Program-made: the position numbers and the translations under genes
Assembly (NCBI GenBank): GCA_028532985.1
Contig: JANCIK010000003.1
Coordinates: 3,544,001-3,608,000, forward strand
Direction: 5' to 3'
DNA length: 64,000 nucleotides
DNA from: Stropharia rugosoannulata
Taxonomy: Eukaryota > Basidiomycota > Agaricomycetes > Agaricales > Strophariaceae
In this document: in pieces, positions 45,279 to 56,639 of the stretch
Numbering within the stretch: position 1 is the first letter of the stretch
Layout of the letters: each line of letters begins with the position of its first letter
The notes under the pieces: generated by a model
Databases searched by the model: none
The model's input: the letters and a program-made list of their open reading frames with translations, nothing else
What the model was told of the DNA's origin: nothing

Positions 45279-45293
45279 TTAGTGAGGGGGAGA
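45279..45293 (+). promoter_or_regulatory. polypurine tract
   Basis: TTAGTGAGGGGGAGA directly precedes TGACAGG of the 3' LTR. The same tract, reversed, borders the E2 3' LTR at 16,011. Confidence 0.8.
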
Positions 45294-46708
45294 TGACAGG
45301 CCTGCGTTTATACCAAGGCTGTAAGTGGCCACAGCGGGCGGTTTGGGCCAAAGTGCAAGGGTACAGCGGAGCGGTGACTAGCCTGGTCAAGCCGTCTCAG
45401 TGCTCAGCGCATGTATCACAAATCTATCACGCGTGTGCTCAGCGGGTGGTTGTGTGGGGTTCAGCGGACTGTACAAGCCATAAGTACACAGTTGAAGTAC
45501 CCGGAATAGCTGCCAGCGGAGCACATAACGGTTACTGTCTTCTCAGCAGAAGGCAGGAGTACAGCTGAGTGGAAAATATCAAAGGCGACGAGCAGGACTG
45601 TGTGTAGACGGCGTCTCAAGGGGCTCAGCGGAACACATCACGAAGGCGAAATTTGCCTAAGTCCACTCGTCAGGTGACCGTGGCGCGCGCGCTGGAGCGT
45701 GTGATGCCCGAGGGAATGAACAATGCACACGGCACGGACTCCGCTGGGGAACTTTGGCAGCGGTAACCAGGCCTCGATGACCAAGAAGGAACCGCCCAGC
45801 GGAGTTTAACAGCGTCTCTCAGCGGAGGCTGGCGGCGCAACGGGATCAGGTCGCGCTCAGCGGAGTAGTCATCAAAACGCCCAGCGGAGGCACATGCGCT
45901 CAGTGGACCTTTGGTCCGGCGTTGCTAGTATTTACTCTCCACCTAAATTAGTACACAGCACGCGTCTATATAAACTTGTAATTGTAACTACGGAAATCAA
46001 GCAATTGTCTACCCACTAGATCTGTGTGTTGGGCTCTGTCCCAGACCGTCAGCGGGCTGTGTTTAGCTTTTGTTAGGGTCTTTACTGTGAAGTGTATTGT
46101 GAATCATAGAAGTTTTGGATAGCTTCTGGCCACCGGGTCATTTGGAGAGCTCAGCGGGGAGTCAGTGCAACCGTGTACGAAAACTCGCGCTGTAGTGTTT
46201 TGTGAATTGAGACTGCACCACCGGGTGAACGAGGTTCTGGATAGCCTCAGCGGAATAGGACTTTGGACAGTCCCAGTGGAATGACTTTGGATAGTCAGTG
46301 GAGCGAGGCACAATTGGGAATACCAGCTTGTGTGAGCATCTGCATCGGTCACCGGACCTCAAACCCACTCAGCGGAATCAATCCCGCGGAGCCACCATCA
46401 AAGCTATACATTACTATCGATACCCTGTGCTCAGCGGAGGTTGCCCAGACATTAATCTGAGACTTCTAGAATTAAACCCCTCCTTAAAACGAACTTGCAG
46501 GCACTGTACAGCGGACATCTGGACTAAACTCACGAGACTCTTAAAACATCACAGTCCGCTCAGCGGAGAGGACCAGGAGAAGCGTAGACATCTATAATCC
46601 GCTTAGCTGAAGAGCGTCGCTCGATCTAAGGGATAGGATCTCGCTCCGCTGGGGTTGTGTGTGTTGTGTTTCTTGTGATTCGAGTCTAGCCCCGCGGCAG
46701 ACCTCTCA
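45294..46708 (+). repeat. E1 3' LTR
   Basis: 1,415 bp, TGACAGG to CTCTCA, same length as the other three complete A-type LTRs. It retains CAGCGG at places where the 5' LTR has CAGCAG (46,157; 46,250). Confidence 0.9.
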
Positions 46709-47803
46709 TCGTGCTCGGGTTCTTAGTACGGGCCATTTGTTCCGCCATCTCGGCTACTTGTTTGAGAGGGTACATGTCCTCAGTGCACGCTTCTACTGTC
46801 ACCCCAGTAGGTGCAGTGAACTGTATATTGCACTCAGTTAAGAACTTGTCGAACGATGTGCGCGTCGTGTAATCAATGTCCAGTTTATTAAACAAATGAT
46901 CCCTGAACCCCGCAGTGAGACTATTGGTGAAGTAAGTCACCAGGGTATGATTCGCGACTCCAGGGTAGGCGCCTTCGTGAGCTTAGCCGCCTCGGCCAAG
47001 AACACGCGCTTGAAGTCCAGCAACACCTGGAGGTCTTCCTCCGAGATGCGCTGATTCTCCTTGCAGAGCTTCTTGAGCCGCGCAATGGACCCTGTCTGAA
47101 TGCTGATCACCTCCGGGTACTCATTGAGAATCATTTTCTTGAGCTCTGCATACCCCTTGGTATCATAACCTGGTAAATTCTTCCACTCCTCCGCTGTCTG
47201 CATGGGTACATATTTTATTACATATCCCCTCTTCTCATCGTCCTCTGTCATCTCCGCGTGCTTGAACCAATCCTCCAGATCCTCGAAGTACCGCAGCAGC
47301 TCATTGCGCTCTGCAGCAGGATCGAAGCTCGGTGCGCTGCGCGCACTGCATACTGGCATGTACATATCCTTAGGCATAGTTTCTGTTTCTCGAGGGGGTG
47401 AATTTCGTTTGCTTTCTGAAAGATCTGACAAGTCTCCTTCAAATATATCTCTCGCTACGCGCTCTGCTTCACTTTTGCTATTTTCTGCCGTGCACTGCGC
47501 GGACGTCTTAGCAGTCCCAAATACTTCCGAGAATGGAGGAGGGGTGTCTTGGGTAGCTTGGCTATCAGAAGTACCGAATGGTGCGGTTTCAAGTGTAATA
47601 TCACCGTCCACTAATTGGTCTTCTGATTCAATGCCAGATGGTGGTCCCCAAAATCCACTAGCCCCTACTCTTAATTCTGAGTCGCTTTCGGTGAGCGCAC
47701 CTGGGATGCGCTGCGCTAATCCCTGAGTCTCGATCTGCAACTGTGCTTCCTCCCTTGCTCTGTTCTTTGCTTTTCTGTCTCGTGTTGGTGTAATTACCAA
47801 TGG
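46709..47803 (-). pseudogene. E2 gag, N-terminal and middle part, frameshifted
   Basis: Antisense gag from ITPTRDRKAKNRAREE through SFDPAAERNELLRYFEDLE to QMARTKNPST, the point where E1 is inserted. A frameshift near 46,938 separates two open pieces (46,937-47,800 and 46,709-46,940). Its continuation is the fragment at 20,979-21,051. Confidence 0.8.
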
Positions 47804-48782
47804 ATCTCTTGCTATGCGCTGTGAGGTGCGAAGTTGGGTAGGACGGGTCTGAAAAGCCTGTCTCTATAGTTCACAATGTGCGAAGGCAACATGTGTACAA
47901 CAATAGCACATTGAAAAGGTTTTACTTGTTTTATAACAAGGAGCTTCCAGTGTACGAGGTTTAAACAACAGTTTCCGATGCAAAATGGTATGATGTGTGT
48001 AGGTAGAATTTAACCCTGAAGGAAGCTGGAGAAGTACAGAGATATTCTACTCCTTAAATACCCGTCTGGTTGCCATGCCCAGATCGTACCATATACATCC
48101 ACGAAGATCCGACTGCCCGTGCTGACTTTATCTCGTCGGAAACCATGCTGCACTTCAGCATGCTTCATATCTTGGCCACAAATTTCCTTATCTTCGGAAA
48201 CCAAGCCCAAGCACAAGAAATCTTCCTGTGGCTGGATCATCTCTATGTTCACCCCTAAACATACATCTCCTCCGACTCTCTCTCCACCTATGTCCCTTGT
48301 GTTTGTGTCGAGATTCTTCTGCTTTCCGCTACCACACACCTGTATGTCGTCGGAAACCCTTGCATATCGTCAGAATCCGTCACCATTATTGTCCCATGTT
48401 GTATGTATGAGTATTTCCATGTGATTGACTCCCTTGTGGGTCCATAGTTACATCAGATTATTAATATTGATCTGATGTTGTCGGCATCAGAAATCCAATA
48501 TTGCTCTGATGCTGTTGTCTTTCTTGATCTGCCATTGAGTTTGTAATAACATCTTGAGTCTTCCTTATGCTTGTCTTCTTGTTTCATCATGTACATATTT
48601 CATATCTTCGAATAAACTTGCATCTTCATATCTCAGTCTTCATATTACGTGCTTCTTCTCGTTCCTTCAGTTTCCGATAGTAGTTTCCGATCGTTATGGC
48701 AGATATGTCGCTTCTTGTGTATCTATGTTCTAAACCTTATGGTTTTTCTTGTTTTTACGAGGGGCCAGCCCCAGCCCCTCAC
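47804..48782. mobile_element. probable solo LTR of a third (Copia-like) family
   Basis: About 980 bp between two overlapping copies of E2 gag. The right 440 bp (48,340-48,782) match 55,163-55,612 with many changes. There is an AATAAA-type signal (CGAATAAACTTGC, 48,608) and an end CAGCCCCTCACA. No coding capacity. It carries six exact copies of GTTTCCGA/TCGGAAAC. LTR status and family are inferred from AT-rich composition and end structure only. Confidence 0.5.
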
Positions 48783-49185
48783 AGTGCTCTGCCTCACTTT
48801 CGCTATTTTCCGCCGTGCGCTGCACAGATGTCTTAGCAGTCCCAAATACTTCCGAGAATGGAGGAGGGGTGTCTTGGGTAGCTTGGCTATCAGAAGTACT
48901 GAATGGTGCGGTTTCAAGTGTAATATCACTGTCCACTAATTGGTCTTCTGATTCAATGCCAGATGGTGGTCCCCAAAATCCACTAGTCCTTACTCTTAAT
49001 TCCGAGTCGCTTTTGGTGAGCACACCTGGGATGCACTGTGCTAATCCCTGAGTCTCGATCTGCAACTGTGCTTCCTCCCTTGCTCTGTTCTTTGCTTTTC
49101 TGTCTCGTGTTGGTGTAATTACCAACGGTTCTACCAGCTCAGCGTCTTTCTTGCTCCTCGTGGTTCTCTCGCGTGAAGGCACTGT
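48783..49185 (-). pseudogene. second copy of the E2 gag N-terminus
   Basis: Encodes RTTRSKKDAELVEPLVITP through SEVFGTAKTS and overlaps the gag sequence at 47,458-47,803 for about 345 bp with several base changes. The duplication means the third-family LTR does not sit in a simple insertion site. Confidence 0.75.
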
Positions 49186-49366
49186 TCCAAAGGATGGTCT
49201 GGCTTCTTCTGGCTCGGCGAGCGATGAAGGCGCAGGAAATTTGCCTTGCTTATTACTCGTCCCCGTTTTATTTGAAATTTTTGTAATTTATTGTAATAGG
49301 TGCAAGCCATAGTTCCCGAAACACTAAGTGAGATTTCTGAACCTTCCCCTCGCAGTGGGCTCCAGA
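49186..49366 (-). other. E2 5' leader with primer binding site
   Basis: Antisense match to the E1 leader (32,109-32,340), including the PBS-like TCTGGAGCCCACTGCGAGG next to the LTR at 49,367. Confidence 0.75.
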
Positions 49367-51981
49367 TGAGAGGTCTACTGCGTAGCTAGACTCGAAATTG
49401 CGAAACACAACACACACACACACCCAGCAGAGCGAGATGCTATCCTTTAGATCGAGCGAACGCCCTCTACTAAACGGCTAGTATAATCTATGCTCTGCTC
49501 TGGTTCCTGATCTAGGCATGCGATGCACGCACCTCATGTCCTCTAGTCTTTGTAATAGCAAGTAGTGCCTGCAAGTTTGTTTGTAAGGAGGGGTTTAATT
49601 CTAGTAAATCTCGGATAGAGTCCAGTTGCTAGTGGTGCGCACTAGGCAAATGATATATGAAATAAGTTGTTTTAGCAAACAGCTTCGCTGCACGCACTTC
49701 AGGGTCCGGTGACCTCGTGCGATGCACAGACTCTCCAAAGTCCAGAAATCCAAGACTCTCCAAAGTCTTTCACCCAGCAGTGCAGTCTCACAGTCTAAAC
49801 ACTACAGTGCAAGTTTTCATACACGGCTGTACTGACTCCCCACTGAGCTCTCCAAGTGACCCGGTGGCCAGAAGCTATCCAAAACTCCTATGATTCACAA
49901 ACACTTCACAGTTAAAACCCTAACAAAAGCTAAACACAGCCTGCTGACGGCCTGGGACAGAACCCAGTACACAGATCTAGTGGGTAGACAATTGCTTAAA
50001 TTACTATAGACAAGAATACAGGTTTATATGTGATGCATGCATGTGTACTATTAATAGGGTAAAGTAAATACTAGCAACGTGCGGCCAAAGGTCTGTGCAT
50101 CACTTCCTGGGCTCTCCTTCTAGTGTCCTGGTCCCTTGGCACTCGCTGCATGCATGTCAGTTGTTCCCTTGGGCTTTTGCGTGTCTTTTGATGTGCGCCG
50201 CCACGGTCACATGATGTGTGGACTTAGGCAAATTCTGCCTTTGCAATGCACGCACAGCCCTTCACACCGCCCTTGGTACTTGCTCAGCTGTACTCACACC
50301 GCTGAGAGGTCTGCCGCGGGGCTAGACTCGAATCACAAGAAACACAACACACACAACCCCAGCGGAGCGAGATCCTATCCCTTAGATCGAGCGACGCTCT
50401 TCAGCTAAGCGGATTATAGATGTCTACGCTTCTCCTGGTCCTCTCCGCTGAGCGGACTGTGATGTTTTAAGAGTCTCGTGAGTTTAGTCCAGATGTCCGC
50501 TGTACAGTGCCTGCAAGTTCGTTTTAAGGAGGGGTTTAATTCTAGAAGTCTCAGATTAATGTCTGGGCAACCTCCGCTGAGCGCAGGGTATCGATAGTAA
50601 TGTATAGCTTTGATGGTGGCTCCGCGGGATTGATTCCGCTGAGTGGGTTTGAGGTCCGGTGACCGATGCAGATGCTCACACAAGCTGGTATTCCCAATTG
50701 TGCCTCGCTCCACTGACTATCCAAAGTCGTTCCGCTGGGACTGTCCAAAGTCCTATTCTGCTGAGGCTATCCAGAACCTCGTTCACCCGGTGGTGCAGTC
50801 TCAATTCACAAAACACTACAGTGCGAGTTTTCGTACACGGTTGCACTGACTCCCTGCTGAGCTCTCCAAATGACCCGGTGGCCAGAAGCTATCCAAAACT
50901 TCTATGATTCACAATACACTTCACAGTAAAGACCCTAACAAAAGCTAAACACAGCCCGCTGACGGTCTGGGACAGAGCCCAACACACAGATCTAGTGGGT
51001 AGACAATTGCTTGATTTCCGTAGTTACAATTACAAGTTTATATAGACGCGTGCTGTGTACTAATTTAGGTGGAGAGTAAATACTAGCAACGCCGGACCAA
51101 AGGTCCACTGAGCGCATGTGCCTCCGCTGGGCGTTTTGATGACTACTCCGCTGAGCGCGACCTGATCCCGTTGCGCCGCCAGCCTCCGCTGAGAGACGCC
51201 GTTAAACTCCGCTGGGCGGTTCCTTCTTGGTCATCGAGGCCTGGTTACCGCTGCCAAAGTTCCCCAGCGGAGTCCGTGCCGTGTGCATTGTTCATTCCCT
51301 CGGGCATCACACGCTCCAGCGCGCGCGCCACGGTCACCTGACGAGTGGACTTAGGCAAATTTCGCCTTCGTGATGTGTTCCGCTGAGCCCCTTGAGACGC
51401 CGTCTACACACAGTCCTGCTCGTCGCCTTTGATATTTTCCACTCAGCTGTACTCCTGCCTTCCGCTGAGAAGACAGTAACCGTTATGTGCTCCGCTGGCA
51501 GCTATTCCGGGTACTTCAACTGTGTACTTATGGCTTGTACAGTCCGCTGAACCCCACACAACCACCTGCTGAGCACACGCGTGATAGATTTGTGATACAC
51601 GCGCTGAGCGCTGAGACGGCTTGACCAGGCTAGTCACCGCTCCGCTGTACCCTTGCACTTTGGCCCAAACCGCCTGCTGTGGCCACTTACAGCCTTGGTA
51701 TAAACGCAGGCCTGTCACCGCACTTGGCTGGTGCTTAACCGTTCTGTGCACACCTGATCACTCGCACGGATGGCCAAACTATGCACTTTTAAAACTGTAC
51801 AGTTCGCTGCCCAATCCTTTTCACAATAGGTGCATGCAGGTGCTTGTAGTTATAAAGCGCACTGATAGCTATAGACTACGAGTCAGGCTCAACTCTAGTC
51901 CCTCTGTGTTTCCCGCGCGCAGCCATCCCACTAACGGACCTTCTGACTGTTTACACCCATAGCCGAAAAGCAGCCCTGTTA
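49367..51981 (-). mobile_element. E2 5' LTR (B type) interrupted by a solo A LTR
   Basis: Two pieces, 49,367-50,302 and 51,722-51,981, make one B-type LTR of about 1,196 bp (ending CCCTGTTA) when the solo LTR at 50,303-51,717 and one copy of its CCGC duplication are removed. Confidence 0.85.
50303..51717 (-). mobile_element. solo LTR, family A (1,415 bp)
   Basis: Complete reversed A LTR flanked by CCGC on both sides (50,299-50,302 and 51,718-51,721). The uninterrupted sequence ACACCGCACTTGGC is found in the B LTR near 21,984. This is a clean 4-bp target site duplication. Confidence 0.92.
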
Positions 51982-52092
51982 GCGGTTCCTTCTTGGTCAT
52001 CAAGGCCTGGCTACTGCTGCCAAAGTTCCCCAGCGGAGTCCATGCTATGTGCATTGTTCATTCCCTTGGGCATCACACGCTCCAGCATGCGC
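51982..52092 (-). mobile_element. A-type LTR fragment (111 bp)
   Basis: GCGGTTCCTTCTTGG to CACGCTCCAGC matches the A LTR interior near 20,488-20,588. It is squeezed between two B LTR ends in opposite orientation. Confidence 0.75.
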
Positions 52093-53347
52093 TGACAGGG
52101 CTGCTTTTTGGCTACGGGTGTAAACAGTCAGAAGGTCCGTTAGTGGGATGGCTGCGCGCGGGAAACACAGAGGGACTAGAGTTGAGCCTGACTCATAGCC
52201 TATAGCTATCAGTGCGCATCATGACTACAAGCACCTGCGTGCACCTATTGTGAAAAGGATTGGGCAGTGAACTGTACAGTTTTAAAAGTGCATAGTTTGG
52301 CCATCCGTGCGAGTGATCAGGTGTGCACAGAACGGTTAAGCACCAGCCAAGTGCGGTGTGAGTACAGCTGAGCGAGTACCAAGGGCGGTGTGAAGGGCTG
52401 TGCACGCATTGCAAAGGCAGAATTTGCCTAAGTCCACACATCATGTGACCGTGGCGGCGCACATCAAAAGACACGCAAAAGCCCAAGGGAACAACTGACA
52501 TGCATGCAGCGAGTGCCAAGGGACCAGGACACTAGAAGGAGAGCCCAGGAAGTGATGCACAGACCTTTGGCCGCACGTTGCTAGTATTTACTTTACCCTA
52601 TTAATAGTACACATGCATGCATCGCATATAAACCTGTATTCTTGTCTATAGTAATTTAAGCAATTGTCTACCCACTAGATCTGTGTACTCGGTTCCGTCC
52701 CAGGCCGTCAGTGGGCTGTGTTTTAGCTTTTGTTAGGGTTTTGACTATGAAGTGTATTGTGAATTATAGAAGTTTTGGATAGCTTCAGGCCACCGGGTCA
52801 TTTGGAGAGCTCAGCGGGGAGTCAGTGCAACCGTGTATGAAAACTCGCACTGTAGTGTTTTGTGAATTGAGACTGCACCACCAGGTGAACGAGATTCTGG
52901 ATAGCCTCAGCGGAATAGGACTTTGGACAGTCCCAGTGGAATGACTTTGGATAGTCAGTGGAGCAGGGCACAATTGAGAGTACCAGCTTGTGTGAGCACC
53001 TGCATTGGTCACCGGACCTCAAACCCACTCAGCGGAATAAGCCCTGCGGAGCCACCATCAAAACTATACATTACTATCAATACCCTGCGCTCAGCGGAGG
53101 TTGCCTAGACATTAATCTGAGACTTCTAGAATTAAACCCCTCCTTAAAAACGAACTTGCAGGCACTGTACAGCAGACATCTGGACTGAACTTATGACACC
53201 CTTAAACATCACAGTCTGCTCAGTGGAGAGATACCAGGAGAAGCATAGACGTCTATAATCTGCTTAGCTGAAGAGCATTGCTCGATCTAGGGGATAGGAT
53301 CTTGCTCTGCTGGGGTTGTGTGTTGTGTTTCTTGTGATTCAAGTCTA
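52093..53347 (+). mobile_element. chimeric LTR (B start, A end), 3' truncated
   Basis: Starts TGACAGGGCTGC and follows the B LTR (complement of 21,052-22,249) for the first ~600 bp. It then matches the A LTR (CTCAGCGGAATAGG, AACTTGCAGGCACTGTACAG). It ends at GATTCAAGTCTA, about 25 bp short of the normal end. Confidence 0.75.
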
Positions 53348-54400
53348 ATGGGAATACATTCTGAGAGTTGACTATGACCAAGCGTACAGGGTAAGAATGG
53401 AGTATAACTATTATGGCTGATACTAACTACATATCCAGAAATTGCCCCCAGGTGCTCAGCCTCCTGCATACCCTGTGGCAACAAGCATTGATAAAGACAA
53501 AGATGAAAACAAAAGTGAAGCCACCTGTGCAGATGACGGTGAACTGATCTCTTTTCCAATTGATTTGGCATTGGAAGAGTGCATGCATATATCGCACGCT
53601 TTTGAATATACTTTCCTGGAGGCAGCACTCACTTCTCCTGGTCCTGCAGTGGGGTGTAGAGTTCTCATAATATGCCATGGCAACTGCCAACACCGTGGTT
53701 AAATACCTGACAAATGTGTAACCTATCTTGTATTCCAATTGTATTCAGAAAGAAGTTCCTCTTAGTAAAGTGAGTATATGTTAAAAGTAATGTTTTTGGG
53801 CATCATAGCCTGTGGAGATCCGCTCCCGCACGTTGGGCACACGCTGATGGAAGCACCAAGGGGCATCTGGCTCGAACATTACCTGACATTTTCAGCTAGT
53901 GACGCATGCATGCCTCCCTGCCAACAATATGACTTGGAGCAGGTGTTGAGCATCCTGCCCCTGTTGCAACCTGCTTAGCCGATCTAGTATCTCCAACTCA
54001 TTTACGGAGGAACTGCTCCAGATGGACAGATGAAAGGCCAAGAATATGCATTTTTATATATTCATAATTATGTTACAGTTAATAAGTAGAAATGATTGCT
54101 CAGATTATTGGTTATTGGTGATTATTTGCAAAGTCTTGAAACAGGGACGGGGGCACGGCCATGGCCCATCGTAATAGTCAACAGCAGTCCAAAATTTTCT
54201 CTTTAAGGAGTATTAGCTATCATAATTAAGCTTGCTGAAAAGATACAGACCTTTGCCTGAATCCCCTGTCGACACTCGCAGATTGTCATATATGTGGGCC
54301 ACATCCACCTCAAGGGCCTGCATGGTGATGCAGAGGTCTGTGACTCTAGTTCGCTGAAGATCCACTGGCAAACAGCAAGAGATGTCTGAGCTCCTATATG
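53348..54400. other. unassigned sequence with a short coding-like frame
   Basis: A plus frame near 53,442-53,702 reads with normal composition (ADDGELISFPIDLALEE, FEYTFLEAALTSPG) but has no partner exon or known motif. The remainder is AT-rich. It may be a decayed gene or transposon remnant. Confidence 0.3.
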
Positions 54401-55162
54401 TCATCAGGAAAAATACTTTTTCAGAAAAAGTCTTTTAATTTTTTAAAAAGACTTAAAAAGACTCAAAAAGACCCCAGGAGACCTGGATCTCTAAGAGACT
54501 TTTAAAGCAAATGGGTCTCTAGGAGACTTTTAAAGCAAAGTCTCCAGGTATCAAACTTTTTAAAGACTTTTTTATGTCTCTAGGAGTCTCTTGAATGTCT
54601 TTTTATGTGTCCATAATGTCCCTAGATGTCTCTAAATGTCTTTTAATGTTACATTTTTGCTTGATAAAAACATTAAAAATATGACCTCATCTTAGCCGAA
54701 TCACTATGACATAGATTAGATTGTATTTGTAAGTAGGTAATTAGGTATATTTAAATGTACTTAAGATTTGTCATGAAGTAACTATATTAGTCAGCACCTT
54801 ACATGAACACACAATGGCAAATAAACCATCACATTAACCTTGGTACAATGGAAAGGGGAACTTATGTTGTGGAAATAATTTGCATTAGCCAGGAATTAAA
54901 CCAACAGCTTCATGCATCACTTAAACCCAGCATACTTCATCAGGAAAATCACTTTTCCAAAAAGAGACTTTTTGAGACATCTATGTGTCTCTTGGGAGAT
55001 TTAGTGTCTTTTTGAGACATCAATATGTCTTTTGGTGAATTTTATGTCTTATTTATACTTTTAAAGGTCTCCTATAGACTTTAGGGAAATATGTAATTCT
55101 TCTGATGTCTTTTTAGGTCTTTTTATGTCTTTTAAAGTCTTTCAATTTTTCTAAGTATTTAA
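54401..55162. repeat. low-complexity GTCTTTTTA / AAAAAGACT repeats
   Basis: Two clusters (54,410-54,660 and 54,945-55,150) of degenerate GTCTTTT, AGACTTTT and GTCTCTAGGAGA words. Each cluster is preceded by CATCAGGAAAA (54,399 and 54,939), so they may be copies of one unit in direct orientation. The part between them is AT-rich without a gene. Confidence 0.6.
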
Positions 55163-55612
55163 TATCATCAGAAATGTGGTAACAAGCCTGCATATTGTCA
55201 GAAATCTTCACCATATTTGTCCCAGGTCATATGTATAAGTATTTCCATGTGATTGACTCCCTTGTGGGTCCATAGTTACATCAGATTGTTAATATTGATC
55301 TGATGTTGTCAGCATCAGAAGTCCAATATTGCTCTGATGCTGTTATCTTTCTTGATTAGCCATTGAGTTTGTAATAACATCTTGAGTCTTCCTTGTGCTT
55401 GTCTTCTTTTTTTATTATGTACATATTTCATATCTTCAAATAAACTTGCATCTTCATATCTCAATCTTCATATTTTGTGCTTCATCTTGTTCTTTTGGTT
55501 TCTGGTAGTAGTTTCTGATTGTTATGGTGAATATGTTGCTTCTTGTGTATCTATGTTCTAAACCTTATGATTTTCTTGTTTTCACAAGGGGCCAGCCTCA
55601 GCCCCTCACAGT
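55163..55612. mobile_element. second copy of the third-family LTR, 3' part
   Basis: Matches 48,340-48,782 (for example GATTGACTCCCTTGTGGGTC, GTTTGTAATAACATCTTGAG), ending CAGCCCCTCACA. The family word is decayed: GTTTCCGAT of the first copy reads GTTTCTGAT here and TCGGAAA reads TCAGAAA. Confidence 0.65.
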
Positions 55613-55653
55613 GCTGTCTTGAATGCCCTGCCCCCTCCTAATGTGCCCAAGCA

Positions 55654-55930
55654 CACCCAGAGAGGCCATGTGCCTCTCTGGCTGCATTTTGTCCCCATGC
55701 ACTGCACCTGGCCACCTTGCCCAAGTGTGGCATGCCTGTCAAAGCAGGCCATATATGCACCCAGAGTGGCTGTGCATTCCTCTGGGTGTGTCTCTTCTCC
55801 ATCTACCTTGCCCACCTGTGGCAAACCCACACGAGCAGGCGAGCACATCACATTTAATCACACCCAGAGCACCTGTACACCCCTCTGGGTGCATGCCTTC
55901 CCCATGTGCCCCACCTGCCTGCAATATGGA
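55654..55930. repeat. tandem repeat, three degenerate ~103-bp units
   Basis: Units begin CACCCAG at 55,654, 55,758 and 55,861. Each has a CCCAGAG ... CTCTGG hairpin followed by CCCCAT/TCTCCAT and a CACCTG-type segment. The last unit is partial. Confidence 0.7.
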
Positions 55931-56104
55931 ACCTGGAGCTCTGCTCCAGGTGCATGTCATACCTTTGTATATGCAGTGCAGTTTGTCTTGACTGTATGCT
56001 GCACATGTCTCGGGTGTGTGTTGTTGTTTTTTGTTTGACATCATTTGTTCTTACTTAACTGGCCTATTTGCCTTGATTATACCTCTCACTCTCAACTCTT
56101 CACC

Positions 56105-56639
56105 ATGGCTAGTGAGTACCTCTCTATATCTCTGAACTCACTACTGCTTAACCTCTAAGCAAATACATACACTCTTTACCTCTACCTCAAGTTAGAACTA
56201 GAGATTCAAGATGAAAACCTTCAGCAAGCCATTAAAATCTTGAGATTGGCCATTAAGATGGCTAATCCCTCAATATCTGCCACTTGATATTGTGTCAATG
56301 ATTGGCATGTTGTCATTTAGTAAGTTCTTTTCTTCTTTCTTTAGCTGGCTAACCAATTTTATGAACAGCAGCAATATTCATTATTCGAACAGGATGCCCA
56401 ATGTGCCCTATCTGCACTACATGGTGTTCAGATTTTCAACCACTAATCAGACAACACAAGATAAGTTCTGCAAACACTGGTTCCTCCACATGTATGTTGA
56501 TGAAAGCAACAGTCTTGTCGACTTCAAATGGGGGGACAGCTGGTTAAATAGGAATAAAAGACATTTCAAGAAGGCCAATGGCTTTAGTCAGATATCCGTG
56601 AGTGCAGCATCTTTCTATCTCTATCTTGCATCTCACTGA
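56105..56639 (+). pseudogene. possible remnant of a small spliced gene
   Basis: ATGGCTAGTGAGTACC at 56,105 looks like a short first exon with a donor. Later pieces read QDENLQQAIKILRLAIKMAN and, after a CTTTAG acceptor, ANQFYEQQQYSLFEQD and, in another frame, FCKHWFLHMYVDESN. The frames do not join consistently. No family was recognised. Confidence 0.25.

Larger units (their letters stand above)
30694..46708 (+). mobile_element. full-length Ty3/Gypsy-type LTR retrotransposon E1 (family A)
   Basis: 16,015 bp between TG and CA, with 1,415-bp LTRs, gag, PR and pol (order PR-RT-RH-IN) on the plus strand and three spliced genes on the minus strand between pol and the 3' LTR. The right flank TCGT (46,709) matches the inverted TCGT at 20,982-20,979, giving a 4-bp target duplication split by an inversion. 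Main frames are open; visible lesions are an R in place of the protease G and a TGA in cassette gene a. The whole element is crowded with CAGCGG/CCGCTG words. Confidence 0.9.

Noticed and set aside
30694..46708. Lack of matching target duplications at the immediate ends of E1, first read as an assembly chimera
   Set aside because: The missing partners are found at 20,979 and 30,690 in inverted position, so an LTR-mediated inversion explains it.
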